Notes: generated by a model not told the origin, from the letters alone. A stretch of DNA of 64,000 bases from Oscillospiraceae bacterium (GCA_015063325.1 SVUK01000017.1:310001-374000), one strand, 5' to 3'; numbered from the stretch's first letter, positions 33,671 through 42,802 are shown. Made by a program: numbers and translations.

Positions 33671-34486
33671 TCAATTATATTTTCTACGTAAACGACCGAT
33701 CACCCGACCGCGGCACTGGACATCTGTAAAATCTTTGAGCAGGATGGGACCGTAATCGGGATTGAGCGAGATCAAACGATCTCCGCCGTAAATCTTGAAA
33801 AATCCGTTACCGTCCAAGAGGAAAATTCCGGTCTCCCCAACCTCCACGGATTCGGCGTTCTGCACCAGTAAAACGTCGCCGTTGTGAAATTTCGGCTCCA
33901 TACTGTTGCCGCTGATCCGCAAGGCGTAATCGGCTTCCATCGTCTTCGTATTGTTGGGAACGCTGACGCGTTCGGCTTTACTGCCGTCGAGATAAACGCC
34001 GGTTCCGGCAGATACGGGCAGCTCATAAAGCGTCAACATTCTTTTTCCTGTTTTCGTCTGCGCACCGGCGTATCTTCCGGCAGATTGTTTTGGATAAAGA
34101 ATCTTTGCTTTTTCCTGCGGTTGTTGAACCGATAATTTTTCGCGCTCGGCGTTTTCGGAAACGCGTTTTTCCTCGTGCGCAATAACAGCTTCGGTCAACT
34201 TCTTTCCCCAAATGTCCAAATTTCGATATTGCTCAATCAATTGAATTTCCTCTGCGGAAAGAGTAAAATTGTTTGTGTTTTCCGGATTGCCGGTAATGAT
34301 AAAATCAACGGAACAATCCAGCGCGTTGCAAATGGCAACGATATTGGAAAGCTTCGGCGATTCGTTCATTCCTGCCATCAATTTGCTCAAGGTGCCAAGC
34401 GGAATGCCGGAGCGCTCCGAAAGGCGCTCGTTTGTCATCTTTCGCTCGGTTTTCATCCACTTGATTCGATCGATATAGGTTTCCAT
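33671..34486 (-). CDS. XRE-family repressor with S24 (LexA/CI-like) peptidase domain
   Basis: A 271-aa regulator: N-terminal helix-turn-helix (residues 6-65; LSERSGIPLGTLSKLMAGMNESPKLSNIVAICNALDCSVDFIIT), a charged linker (about 90-140), and an S24 domain with the catalytic Ser in RISGNSMEPKFHNGD (near 200) and Lys in NGFFKIYGGD (near 230). A LexA-like Ala-Gly cleavage site is visible in PVSAGTGVYL. The architecture is that of phage CI-like repressors and HdiR-type stress regulators. No phage genes are nearby. Start at ATG 34486 behind GGAGGG. A perfect inverted repeat covers its own -10 box. Confidence 0.9.
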   Translation of the reverse strand: METYIDRIKWMKTERKMTNERLSERSGIPLGTLSKLMAGMNESPKLSNIVAICNALDCSVDFIITGNPENTNNFTLSAEEIQLIEQYRNLDIWGKKLTEAVIAHEEKRVSENAEREKLSVQQPQEKAKILYPKQSAGRYAGAQTKTGKRMLTLYELPVSAGTGVYLDGSKAERVSVPNNTKTMEADYALRISGNSMEPKFHNGDVLLVQNAESVEVGETGIFLLDGNGFFKIYGGDRLISLNPDYGPILLKDFTDVQCRGRVIGRLRRKYN

Positions 34487-34510
34487 AAACGCCCTCCTTT
34501 TTCCGAATTT

Positions 34511-34545
34511 GATATGATTATACCATATCTTTTTGCGTTTGTAAA
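34511..34545 (-). promoter_or_regulatory. Promoter with an overlapping palindrome upstream of the XRE-S24 gene
   Basis: Minus-strand TTTACA (34545-34540), 17 bp, TATAAT (34522-34517). The inverted repeat GATATG-N7-CATATC (34529-34511) brackets the -10 box and is a likely operator for autorepression. Confidence 0.7.
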
Positions 34546-34584
34546 GTATTTTTTGCAAATTTCTTCTATTTTCGGAAAAATAAT

Positions 34585-35604
34585 TTAAAATTCGGAAAAA
34601 ATTTTGACAAGTGATTTTGCAATTTGTTCGCCGGTTTGCGCCGCCTCTTTGGGAGAATTGCCGCCGCTGCCAATCAACAAAGAAAGCGATAACGGCGCAA
34701 ATTGCTGATTTTGCGGCGTGGATTTTACCCGAATCCCACGAAAGATCCCGGGCGTTTCCTTTTCAGCCACCGCCTGCAACCTTTCGGCAAAACGCAAATT
34801 ATCCTGCCATAAAGGCGAAGGAATTCCGCTCTCCTCGCTTCCGACAATTGCCAAAACCTGAGCCATTGCACTTGAAGAATCGTTTGTCACCGTTTTGATG
34901 TAGCACCCATCATCATCGATTATCGAATCCCTGCTGATCTCGATCACAAGGGAGATTTGCGGATACTCGGAAATTGCTTTTTGAATCAGCGTTTTTGCGC
35001 GTGCCGAGCTGCCCAAATAGCCGTCCCCTTCTTCCGTCTCCCGATAAATGGCGGAAATCCCGTTTTCGTTCAGAACGTTTAGCATTTTTTTAGCAACGGC
35101 ACAAACGGTTTGGGATGAATCGTCTGAAAAAAGAACCTCATTTGCTTTTCCTTGCTCACTGCCGGAAAGATACGCCTCTTTAGGATTGGAGCAATAGATA
35201 AAAACAAGAGGTTCTCCTTCCAATCGAAGCGCATCCTGCTCGGAAAAATCCAAATTCGTTTTGTTTGTTTCAAACAACGTTTTTGCAACGATCGGAATTG
35301 CGTTTTGCCACGTTTCGGAAGGCTGTTCGGATTTAATTTCCGAATCGGATGTCGTCGGTGAGGCTGAGTCTTTCTGTCCATTTTTTTCGTTTGTTACACG
35401 ATCACGGCGAAATACGCCGTCAAAAAAAGTTTGAACAGGTTCCGAAAAAGAGGACCAGATTCCACTGACAGCAAAAGCGGCAACCAAAACCGCGACGCAA
35501 ACAAAAAAGGAAAGCAAAACAAACAGCTTGCGCCCAATGGGTTTGGCAAGCTTAACGCGTTCCGGCGGAATAGGCAGTTGTTCTTGAAAATCCCTATGCT
35601 TCAT
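34585..35604 (-). CDS. SpoIIP-like protein with substituted catalytic residues
   Basis: A membrane-anchored protein (339 aa): basic N-terminus, one helix at about residues 27-48, a low-complexity linker (70-100) and a SpoIIP-type amidase/endopeptidase domain. Its neighbour gpr supports the family call, since gpr-spoIIP is a conserved pair. Where SpoIIP normally has IYHTHTxEx, this protein has IYCSNPKEAY (138-140); where DLHRD is expected it has EISRD (223-226); and the usual LLIExG is SLLIGSG (308-313). Both histidines and one glutamate of the metal/catalytic site are gone, while the fold-defining segments (GSSARAKTLI, MAQVLAIVGS, WQDNLRFAERLQ) remain. Probably catalytically inactive. ATG 35604 follows GGGGAG. 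Confidence 0.75.
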   Translation of the reverse strand: MKHRDFQEQLPIPPERVKLAKPIGRKLFVLLSFFVCVAVLVAAFAVSGIWSSFSEPVQTFFDGVFRRDRVTNEKNGQKDSASPTTSDSEIKSEQPSETWQNAIPIVAKTLFETNKTNLDFSEQDALRLEGEPLVFIYCSNPKEAYLSGSEQGKANEVLFSDDSSQTVCAVAKKMLNVLNENGISAIYRETEEGDGYLGSSARAKTLIQKAISEYPQISLVIEISRDSIIDDDGCYIKTVTNDSSSAMAQVLAIVGSEESGIPSPLWQDNLRFAERLQAVAEKETPGIFRGIRVKSTPQNQQFAPLSLSLLIGSGGNSPKEAAQTGEQIAKSLVKIFSEF

Positions 35605-35676
35605 AACTTTTCTCCCCGTTTTTTGTTTCATTTTATGCAAAATACGGAGATTTTATGTGAATTGGAATGACGCGTA

Positions 35677-36576
35677 TCATTCAGCCAACCTTCCCAAGAA
35701 AGCAAGTGAAATGGCGCGCGAAAAAATGATTGAAATCTGCTCGGTCACCGTATCACACTCTTTTAACGAAACGAAAAAATCACCTCCGCTCTGCAGCAAA
35801 GACCGCATGCGCTCGTCCGGTTCCCCTGCTCCTGCCTTTGCAAGCGTATGCCAAACCAAGGTAGACGTCGAAACAACGGTTGGAACTCCAAGCGCCAAAA
35901 CCGGAACACCAATCGTTTCCTTCGTCAATCCGCTGCGGTGATTTCCAATTCCGGAACCTGGAATAATTCCGGAATCGGACAACTGAACGGTTGAAGCCAA
36001 TCGTTCCAGATCTCTCGCGGCAAGTGCGTCAATAGCAACGATCAAATCCGGCTTGCATTCACGAACCACCGCGCGAATAATCTCCCCTGCCTCCATTCCG
36101 CTCTGCCCTAAAACGCCGGGTGCAAGCATGGAAACCGAGCAACATTCCAAATCCGAAAAAAGCATAGGATCATGCTCTTTTAAGTGCGCGGTGGCGTTCA
36201 AGCGCCGAAGGGTAAACGGTCCGATCGCATCAGCGGTCAGAGAGGCATTCCCGAGACCGACAAGAAAAACAGAGAAAGAGGAGTCCACGCTTCGGCGACA
36301 AACCCTTTCGGCAAATCCACGTAATTCGCCGGACAGGAGCCGAGCAAGTGTTTCCCGATCCTCATCGCATAAATGATCTGCCCTGCCGCATTCAATGGTC
36401 AGATAATTTCCAATCGGCTTTCCTATCGATTGTGCCGCCTCAGGCGTAAGAACCTGAACGGTATCAATCAAAAAGTCGCCGCATTTTCGCGTCTTTTGAA
36501 GGATTCCTTGGTCAATTTTTCCCGTATCCGGAATACATTCTTTTGCTAAATCACTCTGCCAGTATCGCTCTTTCAT
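35677..36576 (-). CDS. gpr: Germination protease GPR
   Basis: GPR (299 aa) degrades small acid-soluble spore proteins during germination. Family landmarks: the N-terminal propeptide-cleavage context QSDLAKE (residues 7-13), LTIECGRADHLC near 64, VFLVGLGNASLTADAIGP near 104, MLAPGVLGQSGMEAGEII near 150, and LIVAIDALAARDLERLASTVQLSDSGIIPGSG near 178. It is shorter than the Bacillus enzyme (368 aa) but has the main blocks. It lies upstream of the SpoIIP-like gene. In other spore formers it is made in the forespore under sigma-F/G; sigG lies about 20 kb away in this window. Confidence 0.93.
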   Translation of the reverse strand: MKERYWQSDLAKECIPDTGKIDQGILQKTRKCGDFLIDTVQVLTPEAAQSIGKPIGNYLTIECGRADHLCDEDRETLARLLSGELRGFAERVCRRSVDSSFSVFLVGLGNASLTADAIGPFTLRRLNATAHLKEHDPMLFSDLECCSVSMLAPGVLGQSGMEAGEIIRAVVRECKPDLIVAIDALAARDLERLASTVQLSDSGIIPGSGIGNHRSGLTKETIGVPVLALGVPTVVSTSTLVWHTLAKAGAGEPDERMRSLLQSGGDFFVSLKECDTVTEQISIIFSRAISLAFLGRLAE

Positions 36577-36672
36577 TCCTAATAAACCTTTCTATCATCC
36601 CTTCTATGGAGGTTTTACGCCTACTTTTCCATGTTTTTTCACAAAATATGCACGAAAATCTCATCTTTTCTC

Positions 36673-36701
36673 TTGCAATTCTCAATATTTTATGGTATGA
36701 T
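36673..36701 (+). promoter_or_regulatory. Sigma-A promoter of the OppA-like gene
   Basis: TTGCAA (36673-36678), 17 bp, TATGAT (36696-36701), about 65 nt before the start codon. Confidence 0.7.
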
Positions 36702-36767
36702 ATGTTTGTATATTTTTATAAGGGTTCGTTTCATTTTTTTCGGTATCAAGGAGGTTGATAAACCATT

Positions 36768-38903
36768 ATGATGAAAAAGATTCTTGCCCTCTCTCTCTGC
36801 CTTGCCATGTTCGTTGGCATTCTTGCCGGGTGTGGGGGACTGACCGGAAACGATAAAGGCGCGTATATTCCGGTATCGCTGAATGCGGAAACTTTTGATT
36901 TTGACCCTGCAAACGCATATCACAATACCGATAGCCTGAATATTTTGGGATTGATGTATGAGCCGTTGTTCACGCTGGACGCCAACGGAAAAATCAAACC
37001 GGCACTTGCCAAAAGTTACAAAACTTACACCGACGACGAGGGTGTCCATATGGATATCACCATCAACTATACCTCCTGGAGCGACGGTACTGCGTTGACG
37101 GCAAACGATATTGTTTTTGCATGGACGCGGCTCTTGGATCCGAGCAATCGGTTTCCGGCAGCTTCCCTGCTGTTCGATATTAAAAATGCGCGCGCTTATA
37201 ATAGCGGATTAACGACCGACCTTTACATTGAAGCAATCGAACAGCAAAAAATCCGTCTCACTTTTGAGGGTCCGATTGACGAAACCGCATTCCTGCTGAA
37301 TTTAACAAGTGTTGCAACCGCTCCGCTGTACGAGTATGCCGTTCTGAACAATCCCGACTGGGCAAAAAGCAACTCTGATATTTTAACAAACGGTCCGTTT
37401 AAACTGGTTGCCATTGAGTATGAAGACGATTTGGATGAAAACGAATTTTCCTTCACCGTTTCGGACGACTACATTTTTGATTCTAAGGGCAACCGCATTC
37501 TCAACGAGGACGGAACGCCGAGATCGGCAAAATCGACGGCAAAAAGAATCCGCAATTTCGTTTTGGAACGCAATTCCTACTATTATCGCGATACCGAGCG
37601 CGACGCGTTGGATAAATACGTAAAACCGTATCGTATTTTGGTCGATTGCACCAAGAGCGATAGCGAGATCTTGCAGGAATACCAGGAAGATAAGCTCTTC
37701 TATGTCGGAACTATTCCGCTTTCTCTGCGTAAAGACGACAGTCTTACAAAACAAGCCTCGGTAAAATATGCAATTTCCACCTTCGTTTGCTATCTGAATG
37801 AAACGGCAACCATCGGCGGAACCGAACTGTTTGCCGATGTCCATGTTCGCCGTGCCCTCTCGCTTGCAATCGACCGCGAAGCCATTGCAAATGAAATCGT
37901 ATTTGCCGAAGCCGCAACAGCACTTGTCGGTCCCGGCGTATTTGAAAAAGGAACGACCGGCTCCTTCCGCACCTCGGGCGGCGCACTGCTGGCAACAAAA
38001 GCAAACTTGGAGGAAGCCGCCGCAGAATTGGAAAAAGTTGAAATTCCCGGTTTCCGTCCATCGAAATATTCCTTTACGATTAAGGTTGCAAGTCAGGACG
38101 AAGTGCATGTCCGCATGGCGGAAATGATTGCCGATGTATGGAATGAACTCGGTTTCTTCGTCACCGTTCAAAAAATGTACGCCATTGAAAACAACGACTA
38201 CATTGATGAGGACGGCAAAGAAGCAAAAAAGACAAATGTTTGCGACAATCTTTTTGAAGAAGCGTTGCAAAGAGGCAATTTTGAAGCCATTGTCTTCGAT
38301 TACAATGCCTATACGCCATCGGCATACGCTATGCTCTCCTCGTTTGCAACCGGTTTTGCCGGCGGTTGCGATCGAAACGACGAGGGCGATTATTCCATGA
38401 TCTCCCATATCACCGGATTTAATAATGCAGAATATAATGACCTCATGGACGCCATCTATCTGCTCCCCTATTATGCAGGAATGAAGGCAGATCCCGATCC
38501 AAAGATCTTTGCCGATCCCGATAAAAACCCCTACCTCGGTTTCGGATTTGAAACCTATGCAGATTACATTCGCACCTATAAAGCAGTAACACAAATCTAT
38601 GCAAAATACAAAATTGAGCCAACCGAAAACTCGGGCGACTGGGAATGGCAAAAAGCCGTTTTGCTCCATGCGGCAGAAAATCTCTTAATGGAAGAATTGC
38701 CGGTAATTCCGATCGTCTTTAACAAACAGGCAACGCTCACGAATAAAAAGCTTTCCAAGCTTTCGGATAACTACTATATTCCCACAATCTTTACAAATGC
38801 AAAAATGAAAGATTATAAAAAGTATATTTACGTTTTCTATAACTTCCCCAAATCGGTCAACTGGGATAACTACGGATTAACCGAAGAACCGAAGAAAAAG
38901 TAA
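36768..38903 (+). CDS. Extracellular solute-binding lipoprotein, OppA/SBP_bac_5 family
   Basis: A 711-aa lipoprotein: signal peptide of about 23 residues ending in the lipobox GILAGC, then the family-5 binding fold. LAKSYKTYTDDEG, WSDGTALTANDIVFAWTRLLDPSN near 110, DVHVRRALSLAIDREAIANEI near 360 and ELPVIPIVF near 650 are typical of peptide-binding proteins. Several long insertions (about 220-270, 470-520) make it larger than usual (about 540 aa). No permease or ATPase genes flank it, so either it supplies a transporter encoded elsewhere or it acts as a sensor. Strong AAGGAGG ribosome site; own promoter. Confidence 0.9.
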   Translation: MMKKILALSLCLAMFVGILAGCGGLTGNDKGAYIPVSLNAETFDFDPANAYHNTDSLNILGLMYEPLFTLDANGKIKPALAKSYKTYTDDEGVHMDITINYTSWSDGTALTANDIVFAWTRLLDPSNRFPAASLLFDIKNARAYNSGLTTDLYIEAIEQQKIRLTFEGPIDETAFLLNLTSVATAPLYEYAVLNNPDWAKSNSDILTNGPFKLVAIEYEDDLDENEFSFTVSDDYIFDSKGNRILNEDGTPRSAKSTAKRIRNFVLERNSYYYRDTERDALDKYVKPYRILVDCTKSDSEILQEYQEDKLFYVGTIPLSLRKDDSLTKQASVKYAISTFVCYLNETATIGGTELFADVHVRRALSLAIDREAIANEIVFAEAATALVGPGVFEKGTTGSFRTSGGALLATKANLEEAAAELEKVEIPGFRPSKYSFTIKVASQDEVHVRMAEMIADVWNELGFFVTVQKMYAIENNDYIDEDGKEAKKTNVCDNLFEEALQRGNFEAIVFDYNAYTPSAYAMLSSFATGFAGGCDRNDEGDYSMISHITGFNNAEYNDLMDAIYLLPYYAGMKADPDPKIFADPDKNPYLGFGFETYADYIRTYKAVTQIYAKYKIEPTENSGDWEWQKAVLLHAAENLLMEELPVIPIVFNKQATLTNKKLSKLSDNYYIPTIFTNAKMKDYKKYIYVFYNFPKSVNWDNYGLTEEPKKK

Positions 38904-38914
38904 AAAAAGTAAAC

Positions 38915-38955
38915 GGTTGTCCGGTACTTTGATTTCAAAAAAGCACCGGACAACC
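38915..38955. repeat. Perfect 11-bp inverted repeat without a plus-strand T tract
   Basis: GGTTGTCCGGT pairs with ACCGGACAACC, with a second inner CTTT / AAAG pair. On the plus strand A runs lie on both sides, so it does not look like a normal terminator for the OppA-like gene; on the minus strand GTTTACTTTTTTT follows. It may act as a Rho-dependent or 3'-protecting hairpin. Confidence 0.6.
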
Positions 38956-38974
38956 AAAAAAAATGAAAAACCTC

Positions 38975-39003
38975 TTGCAAAACGAAAAAAAGAGTGTTAT
39001 ACT
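38975..39003 (+). promoter_or_regulatory. Promoter of the pheST T-box leader
   Basis: TTGCAA (38975-38980), 17 bp, TATACT (38998-39003). Transcription would start near 39010, just ahead of the T-box stem I. Confidence 0.8.
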
Positions 39004-39017
39004 GATCGTAGCAGAAT

Positions 39018-39272
39018 TGAAAAATGCGAAGATGAAGGCAGCAATCCGCTAAAACGAACTTTCAGAGAGCCGCGCCAAGGCTGAAAGCGCAGCAGTCGGG
39101 GCGGAACGCATTTCCCTTCGGAGCAGGTCGGATGAGCGGAATGTTTTCCGTAGTCCTTCCCGGCAAGGCACCGTTATCCGCCGTCAAAGTGTTGGCTTTG
39201 TGCCGAAATGTGGGTGGTACCACGGGATCGCTTTTGCGTCTCGTCCCAGGTGTATGGGATGGGACTTTTTCT
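39018..39272 (+). promoter_or_regulatory. T-box riboswitch controlling pheST
   Basis: The leader has AGAGAG (39065-39070) followed by a CCGCGCC...GGCTGAAAGCG stem I apical segment, a TTC phenylalanine codon at the specifier position (39112-39114; another TTC is at 39117), the GGAGCAGG region after it, and the T-box core GGGTGGTACCACG (39212-39224). A terminator GTCCCA / TGGGAC with TTTTT ends at 39272. Uncharged tRNA-Phe should bind and permit read-through into pheS. The choice between the two TTC codons is not certain. Confidence 0.93.
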
Positions 39273-39312
39273 TTTGGAAATTATTCAATATCATTTGAGA
39301 AAGGAAATACAA

Positions 39313-40329
39313 ATGAAGGAAAAATTGCAACAGATCAGCGATGAAGCATTGCAGTCCATCGAAACTGCAAACGAATCCTCGCTGGAGCAAATCAAAATCA
39401 AATACCTTGGAAAAAAAGGTGAACTGACAGCCGTTTTGCGCGGCATGGGAGCCCTCTCTCCCGAGGAACGCCCAAAAATCGGGCAACTTGCAAACGAGGT
39501 TCGCGAAAAAATCGAATCTGCCATTGCAAAAAAGGTCCAGCAAACGAAATCAAAAGCACTGGAGCTGAAGCTCAAAGCTGAAAAAATTGACGTAACTATG
39601 CCGGGCACCGCTCTCCCTGCCGGACATATCCATCCGCTGACGAGTGTTCAGCGCGAACTGGAAAACATCTTTATCGGTATGGGATTTGAAGTTGTCGAAG
39701 GTCCCGAGGTAGAGCTGGATTATTACAATTTCCAGGCTCTGAACATTCCGGAAAACCATCCGGCACGCGATACGCAGGATACCTTCTATATTACCGATAA
39801 AATTTTGTTGCGCTCACAAACTTCTCCCGTGCAGGTTCGCACCATGGAACATCGCAAACCGCCCATTCGCATCATCTCTCCCGGACGCGTTTACCGTTCC
39901 GATGCACTGGACTCCACCCACTCGCCGCTGTTCCATCAGCTCGAAGGGCTCGTCGTAGATAAAGGCATTACCATGGGCGACCTGAAAGGAACACTGGAAA
40001 CCTTTGCAAAAAAAATGTTCGGCGAGGATACCCGTATACGCTTCCGTCCCCACCACTTCCCCTTCACCGAGCCTTCCGCCGAGGTTGACGCCTCCTGCTT
40101 TGTCTGCGGCGGCAAGGGATGCCGCCTGTGCAAAGGCGAAGGCTGGATTGAAATTTTGGGAGCCGGAATGGTGCATCCGTTCGTGCTCTCCAACTGCGGA
40201 ATCGACCCCGAAGAATATTCCGGTTTTGCATTCGGTTTGGGAATTGAACGCATTACCATGATTTCTCGCGGAATCGACGACATTCGACTCTTCTATGAAA
40301 ACGATCAACGTTTTCTGGACCAATTCTAA
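39313..40329 (+). CDS. pheS: Phenylalanyl-tRNA synthetase alpha subunit
   Basis: The alpha subunit (338 aa) holds the catalytic core of PheRS. Seen are the N-terminal coiled coil (residues 1-85), motif 2 region [38 protein letters not shown] (near 175-215) and motif 3 [11 protein letters not shown] (near 310). The tetracysteine stretch [17 protein letters not shown] near 260 is also found in PheS of many Firmicutes. The ATG at 39313 follows AAAGGAA; the ORF-track start lies inside the T-box. It is followed by pheT after 18 nt. Confidence 0.97.
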   Translation: MKEKLQQISDEALQSIETANESSLEQIKIKYLGKKGELTAVLRGMGALSPEERPKIGQLANEVREKIESAIAKKVQQTKSKALELKLKAEKIDVTMPGTALPAGHIHPLTSVQRELENIFIGMGFEVVEGPEVELDYYNFQALNIPENHPARDTQDTFYITDKILLRSQTSPVQVRTMEHRKPPIRIISPGRVYRSDALDSTHSPLFHQLEGLVVDKGITMGDLKGTLETFAKKMFGEDTRIRFRPHHFPFTEPSAEVDASCFVCGGKGCRLCKGEGWIEILGAGMVHPFVLSNCGIDPEEYSGFAFGLGIERITMISRGIDDIRLFYENDQRFLDQF

Positions 40330-40347
40330 GAAAGGAGAAACAAAACC

Positions 40348-42747
40348 ATGAATCTTTCCAGAAATTGGCTGCAAGATTTTGTAGATGTAAAAGATATTGA
40401 TAACCATAGCTATTGCGACAGGCTGACAGCAACCGGTTCAAAAGTAGAAGGCTTTGAAGTGCTGGGCAACGATATTGAAAACGTCGTCGTCGCGAAAGTA
40501 ACCGCAATGGAACGCCATCCGGACTCGGATCACCTTTGGATTTGCCGACTGGACGCAGGCGACCGCGGACACGATATTCAAATCGTAACCGGTGCACAAA
40601 ACGTATTTGTCGGTGCACTCGTTCCTGCCGCACTGCCGGTGGCAAAACTGCCCGGCAACGTTGTCATTAAAGCCGGAAAATTGCGCGGTGTGGAATCCGC
40701 CGGAATGCTCTGCTCCATGGGAGAACTCAAACTCACCGCGCATGATATGCCCGGAAAAGAAGAAAACGGCATATTGATTCTGGACGAGGATTGTGCCAAC
40801 AAACTTGGCGCCGATATTCGAGACGTTCTCATGCTCAAGGATACCGTCGTTGAATTTGAAATCACATCCAACCGTCCCGATTGCCTTTCGGTCATCGGAC
40901 TTGCAAGAGAAACAGCCGTATCCTTTGATCGTCCTTTCAATGTTCCGGAACCGAAGGTTACCGGTGCAAAAGACGGCGATAAAATCGACAATTACCTTAA
41001 TGTTTCCATTGACGCGCCCAACCTTTGCTACCGCTATGCCGCAAGGGTAGTTAAGAATGTCAAAATTCAACCGTCACCGCTTTGGATGCGCATGCGCCTG
41101 CGCGCTGCAGGCGTTCGCCCGATCAACAATATCGTTGATATCACCAACTACGTCATGTTGGAATACGGTCAACCGATGCACGCATTTGATTACACCTGTC
41201 TTGACGGTTCGCAAATCCGCGTTCGTCGCGCCAAAGACGGCGAGGCTTTCCGTTCACTTGATGACATTGATCATACGCTGGACTCCTCTATGCTCGTGAT
41301 TGCCGACGAAAAAAAAGCCTGCGCACTTGCAGGCGTTATGGGCGGTGCAAATTCCGAAATCAAGGAAAACACCGCAACGGTCGTATTTGAATCGGCTTGC
41401 TTCAACGGTGCTTCTGTCCGTGTAACCGCAAAAAAGAACGGAATGCGCACCGAATCATCCTCCCGGTTTGAGAAAGGATTGGATCCCGAAAATTGCCTGC
41501 CCGGCTTACAACGCGCCTGCGAGCTGGTAGAATTGTTGGGAGCCGGCGAAGTTGTGGACGGAATTATCGACGTCTATCCCGAAGCAAAACCGCTTACCGT
41601 TCTTCCCTTCACGCCCGACCGCTACAATCAATTCCTCGGCACAAAAATTCCAAACGAACACATGATTGCAACGCTGACCGCTCTCGGATGTAAAATTGAA
41701 AAGAATCAAATCATCGTTCCGTCATGGCGCGCCGACCTCGGCTGTATGAACGACATTGCCGAAGAAGTTGTCCGCATTTGGGGATATAACAAGATCGAAT
41801 CCTCTCGTATGAACGCCGAAACAACGCTTGGCGGTCGCTCTGACAGAATGAATTACGAAATTGAGCTGGAACGCCAGCTGACAGGACTTGATCTTTCCCA
41901 AATTCACACCTTCTCCTTCATCAGTCCCAAATACTACGATAAAATCCGTCTGCCTGCCGAAAGTCCGCTTCGCCGCTCGGTCAAAATTTCCAACCCACTC
42001 GGCGAGGACACCAGCGTCATGCGGACAACCGCCCTTCCTTCCATGATGGAGGTTTTGGCTCGAAACAATAACTTCAACAACGAGAATATCCGCCTGTTTG
42101 AAATTGCAACCGTTTATCTGCCCCATGAAAGCGCAGACGAACTACCGGACGAAAAGAAAGTGGTCACACTCGGGCTGTACGGAAATGCAGATTTCTATAC
42201 GGCAAAAGGCGTTTGTGAGGCCATTTTGGAGCGTGCCGGCATTGAAGCTGAATTTACCGCTGAAACTGAAAATCCATCCTACCATCCCGGTCGTACGGCA
42301 AAAATCATTGCCGAGGACGGCGCAATTCTCGGTATCGTCGGTCAGGCGGATCCGCGCATGGCGGCAAACTATGGCTTCACCCAGCCGGTCCTGATCGCTG
42401 AGCTCTCGTTTGATGAACTCTTCCGCCATATCAATCCGCGCAAGAGCTATCACCCCCTGCCGAAATACCCGGCAACCACGCGCGATTTTTCCTTTGTTTG
42501 CGATGAAGAGGTAGAAGTCGGCGCCATCGAAGGCATTATGAAGCGCGCCGGCGGCAAGCTGGTGGAGGCGGTATCGCTCTTTGATATTTACCGCGGCGAA
42601 CAGGTTGGCGGGGGCAAAAAATCGGTTTCCTTCCGCATCGTTTTCCGTGCGGCAGACCGAACCTTGACCGTGGAGGAGATCGACAAACTCTGCAAAAAGA
42701 TTTTGAGCGACCTCAAATTCAAAATGAATCTGACCCTTCGTTCATAA
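40348..42747 (+). CDS. pheT: Phenylalanyl-tRNA synthetase beta subunit
   Basis: The beta subunit (799 aa) gives structural support, editing and tRNA binding. Domains in order: N-terminal OB/tRNA-binding domain (about 40-150; VVVAKVTAMERHPDSDHLWICRLDAG), B3/B4 editing domain (about 200-370; NIVDITNYVMLEYGQPMHAFD), B5 (about 400-470), the catalytic-like domain (about 480-680), and the C-terminal anticodon-binding FDX-ACB domain (KYPATTRDFSFVCDEEVEVG). Full length. Ends at a long palindromic terminator. Confidence 0.98.
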   Translation: MNLSRNWLQDFVDVKDIDNHSYCDRLTATGSKVEGFEVLGNDIENVVVAKVTAMERHPDSDHLWICRLDAGDRGHDIQIVTGAQNVFVGALVPAALPVAKLPGNVVIKAGKLRGVESAGMLCSMGELKLTAHDMPGKEENGILILDEDCANKLGADIRDVLMLKDTVVEFEITSNRPDCLSVIGLARETAVSFDRPFNVPEPKVTGAKDGDKIDNYLNVSIDAPNLCYRYAARVVKNVKIQPSPLWMRMRLRAAGVRPINNIVDITNYVMLEYGQPMHAFDYTCLDGSQIRVRRAKDGEAFRSLDDIDHTLDSSMLVIADEKKACALAGVMGGANSEIKENTATVVFESACFNGASVRVTAKKNGMRTESSSRFEKGLDPENCLPGLQRACELVELLGAGEVVDGIIDVYPEAKPLTVLPFTPDRYNQFLGTKIPNEHMIATLTALGCKIEKNQIIVPSWRADLGCMNDIAEEVVRIWGYNKIESSRMNAETTLGGRSDRMNYEIELERQLTGLDLSQIHTFSFISPKYYDKIRLPAESPLRRSVKISNPLGEDTSVMRTTALPSMMEVLARNNNFNNENIRLFEIATVYLPHESADELPDEKKVVTLGLYGNADFYTAKGVCEAILERAGIEAEFTAETENPSYHPGRTAKIIAEDGAILGIVGQADPRMAANYGFTQPVLIAELSFDELFRHINPRKSYHPLPKYPATTRDFSFVCDEEVEVGAIEGIMKRAGGKLVEAVSLFDIYRGEQVGGGKKSVSFRIVFRAADRTLTVEEIDKLCKKILSDLKFKMNLTLRS

Positions 42748-42753
42748 GCAAAA

Positions 42754-42802
42754 AACGACAAAAGAAAAGGGACTGCGGTGCAGTCCCTTTTCTTTTGTCG
42801 TT
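42754..42802. terminator. Bidirectional terminator between pheT and fba, perfect 23-bp stem
   Basis: A 23-bp perfect inverted repeat with a GGT loop (stem core GGGACTGC / GCAGTCCC with A/T-rich shoulders) sits between the two convergent stop codons. Both shoulders give T-rich tails in each direction. Confidence 0.9.

Noticed and set aside
33671-34486. Prophage remnant around the CI-like regulator
   Set aside because: Flanking genes are sporulation genes and no integrase, phage structural gene or attachment repeat is visible.
37383-38669. A 428-codon minus-strand ORF
   Set aside because: It is antisense to the OppA-like gene, which has lipobox, ribosome site and promoter; the ORF arises from codon bias.
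42754-42802. Mobile-element end or protein-binding palindrome
   Set aside because: The 23-bp perfect repeat lies between two convergent stop codons with T-rich shoulders, which a bidirectional terminator fully explains.
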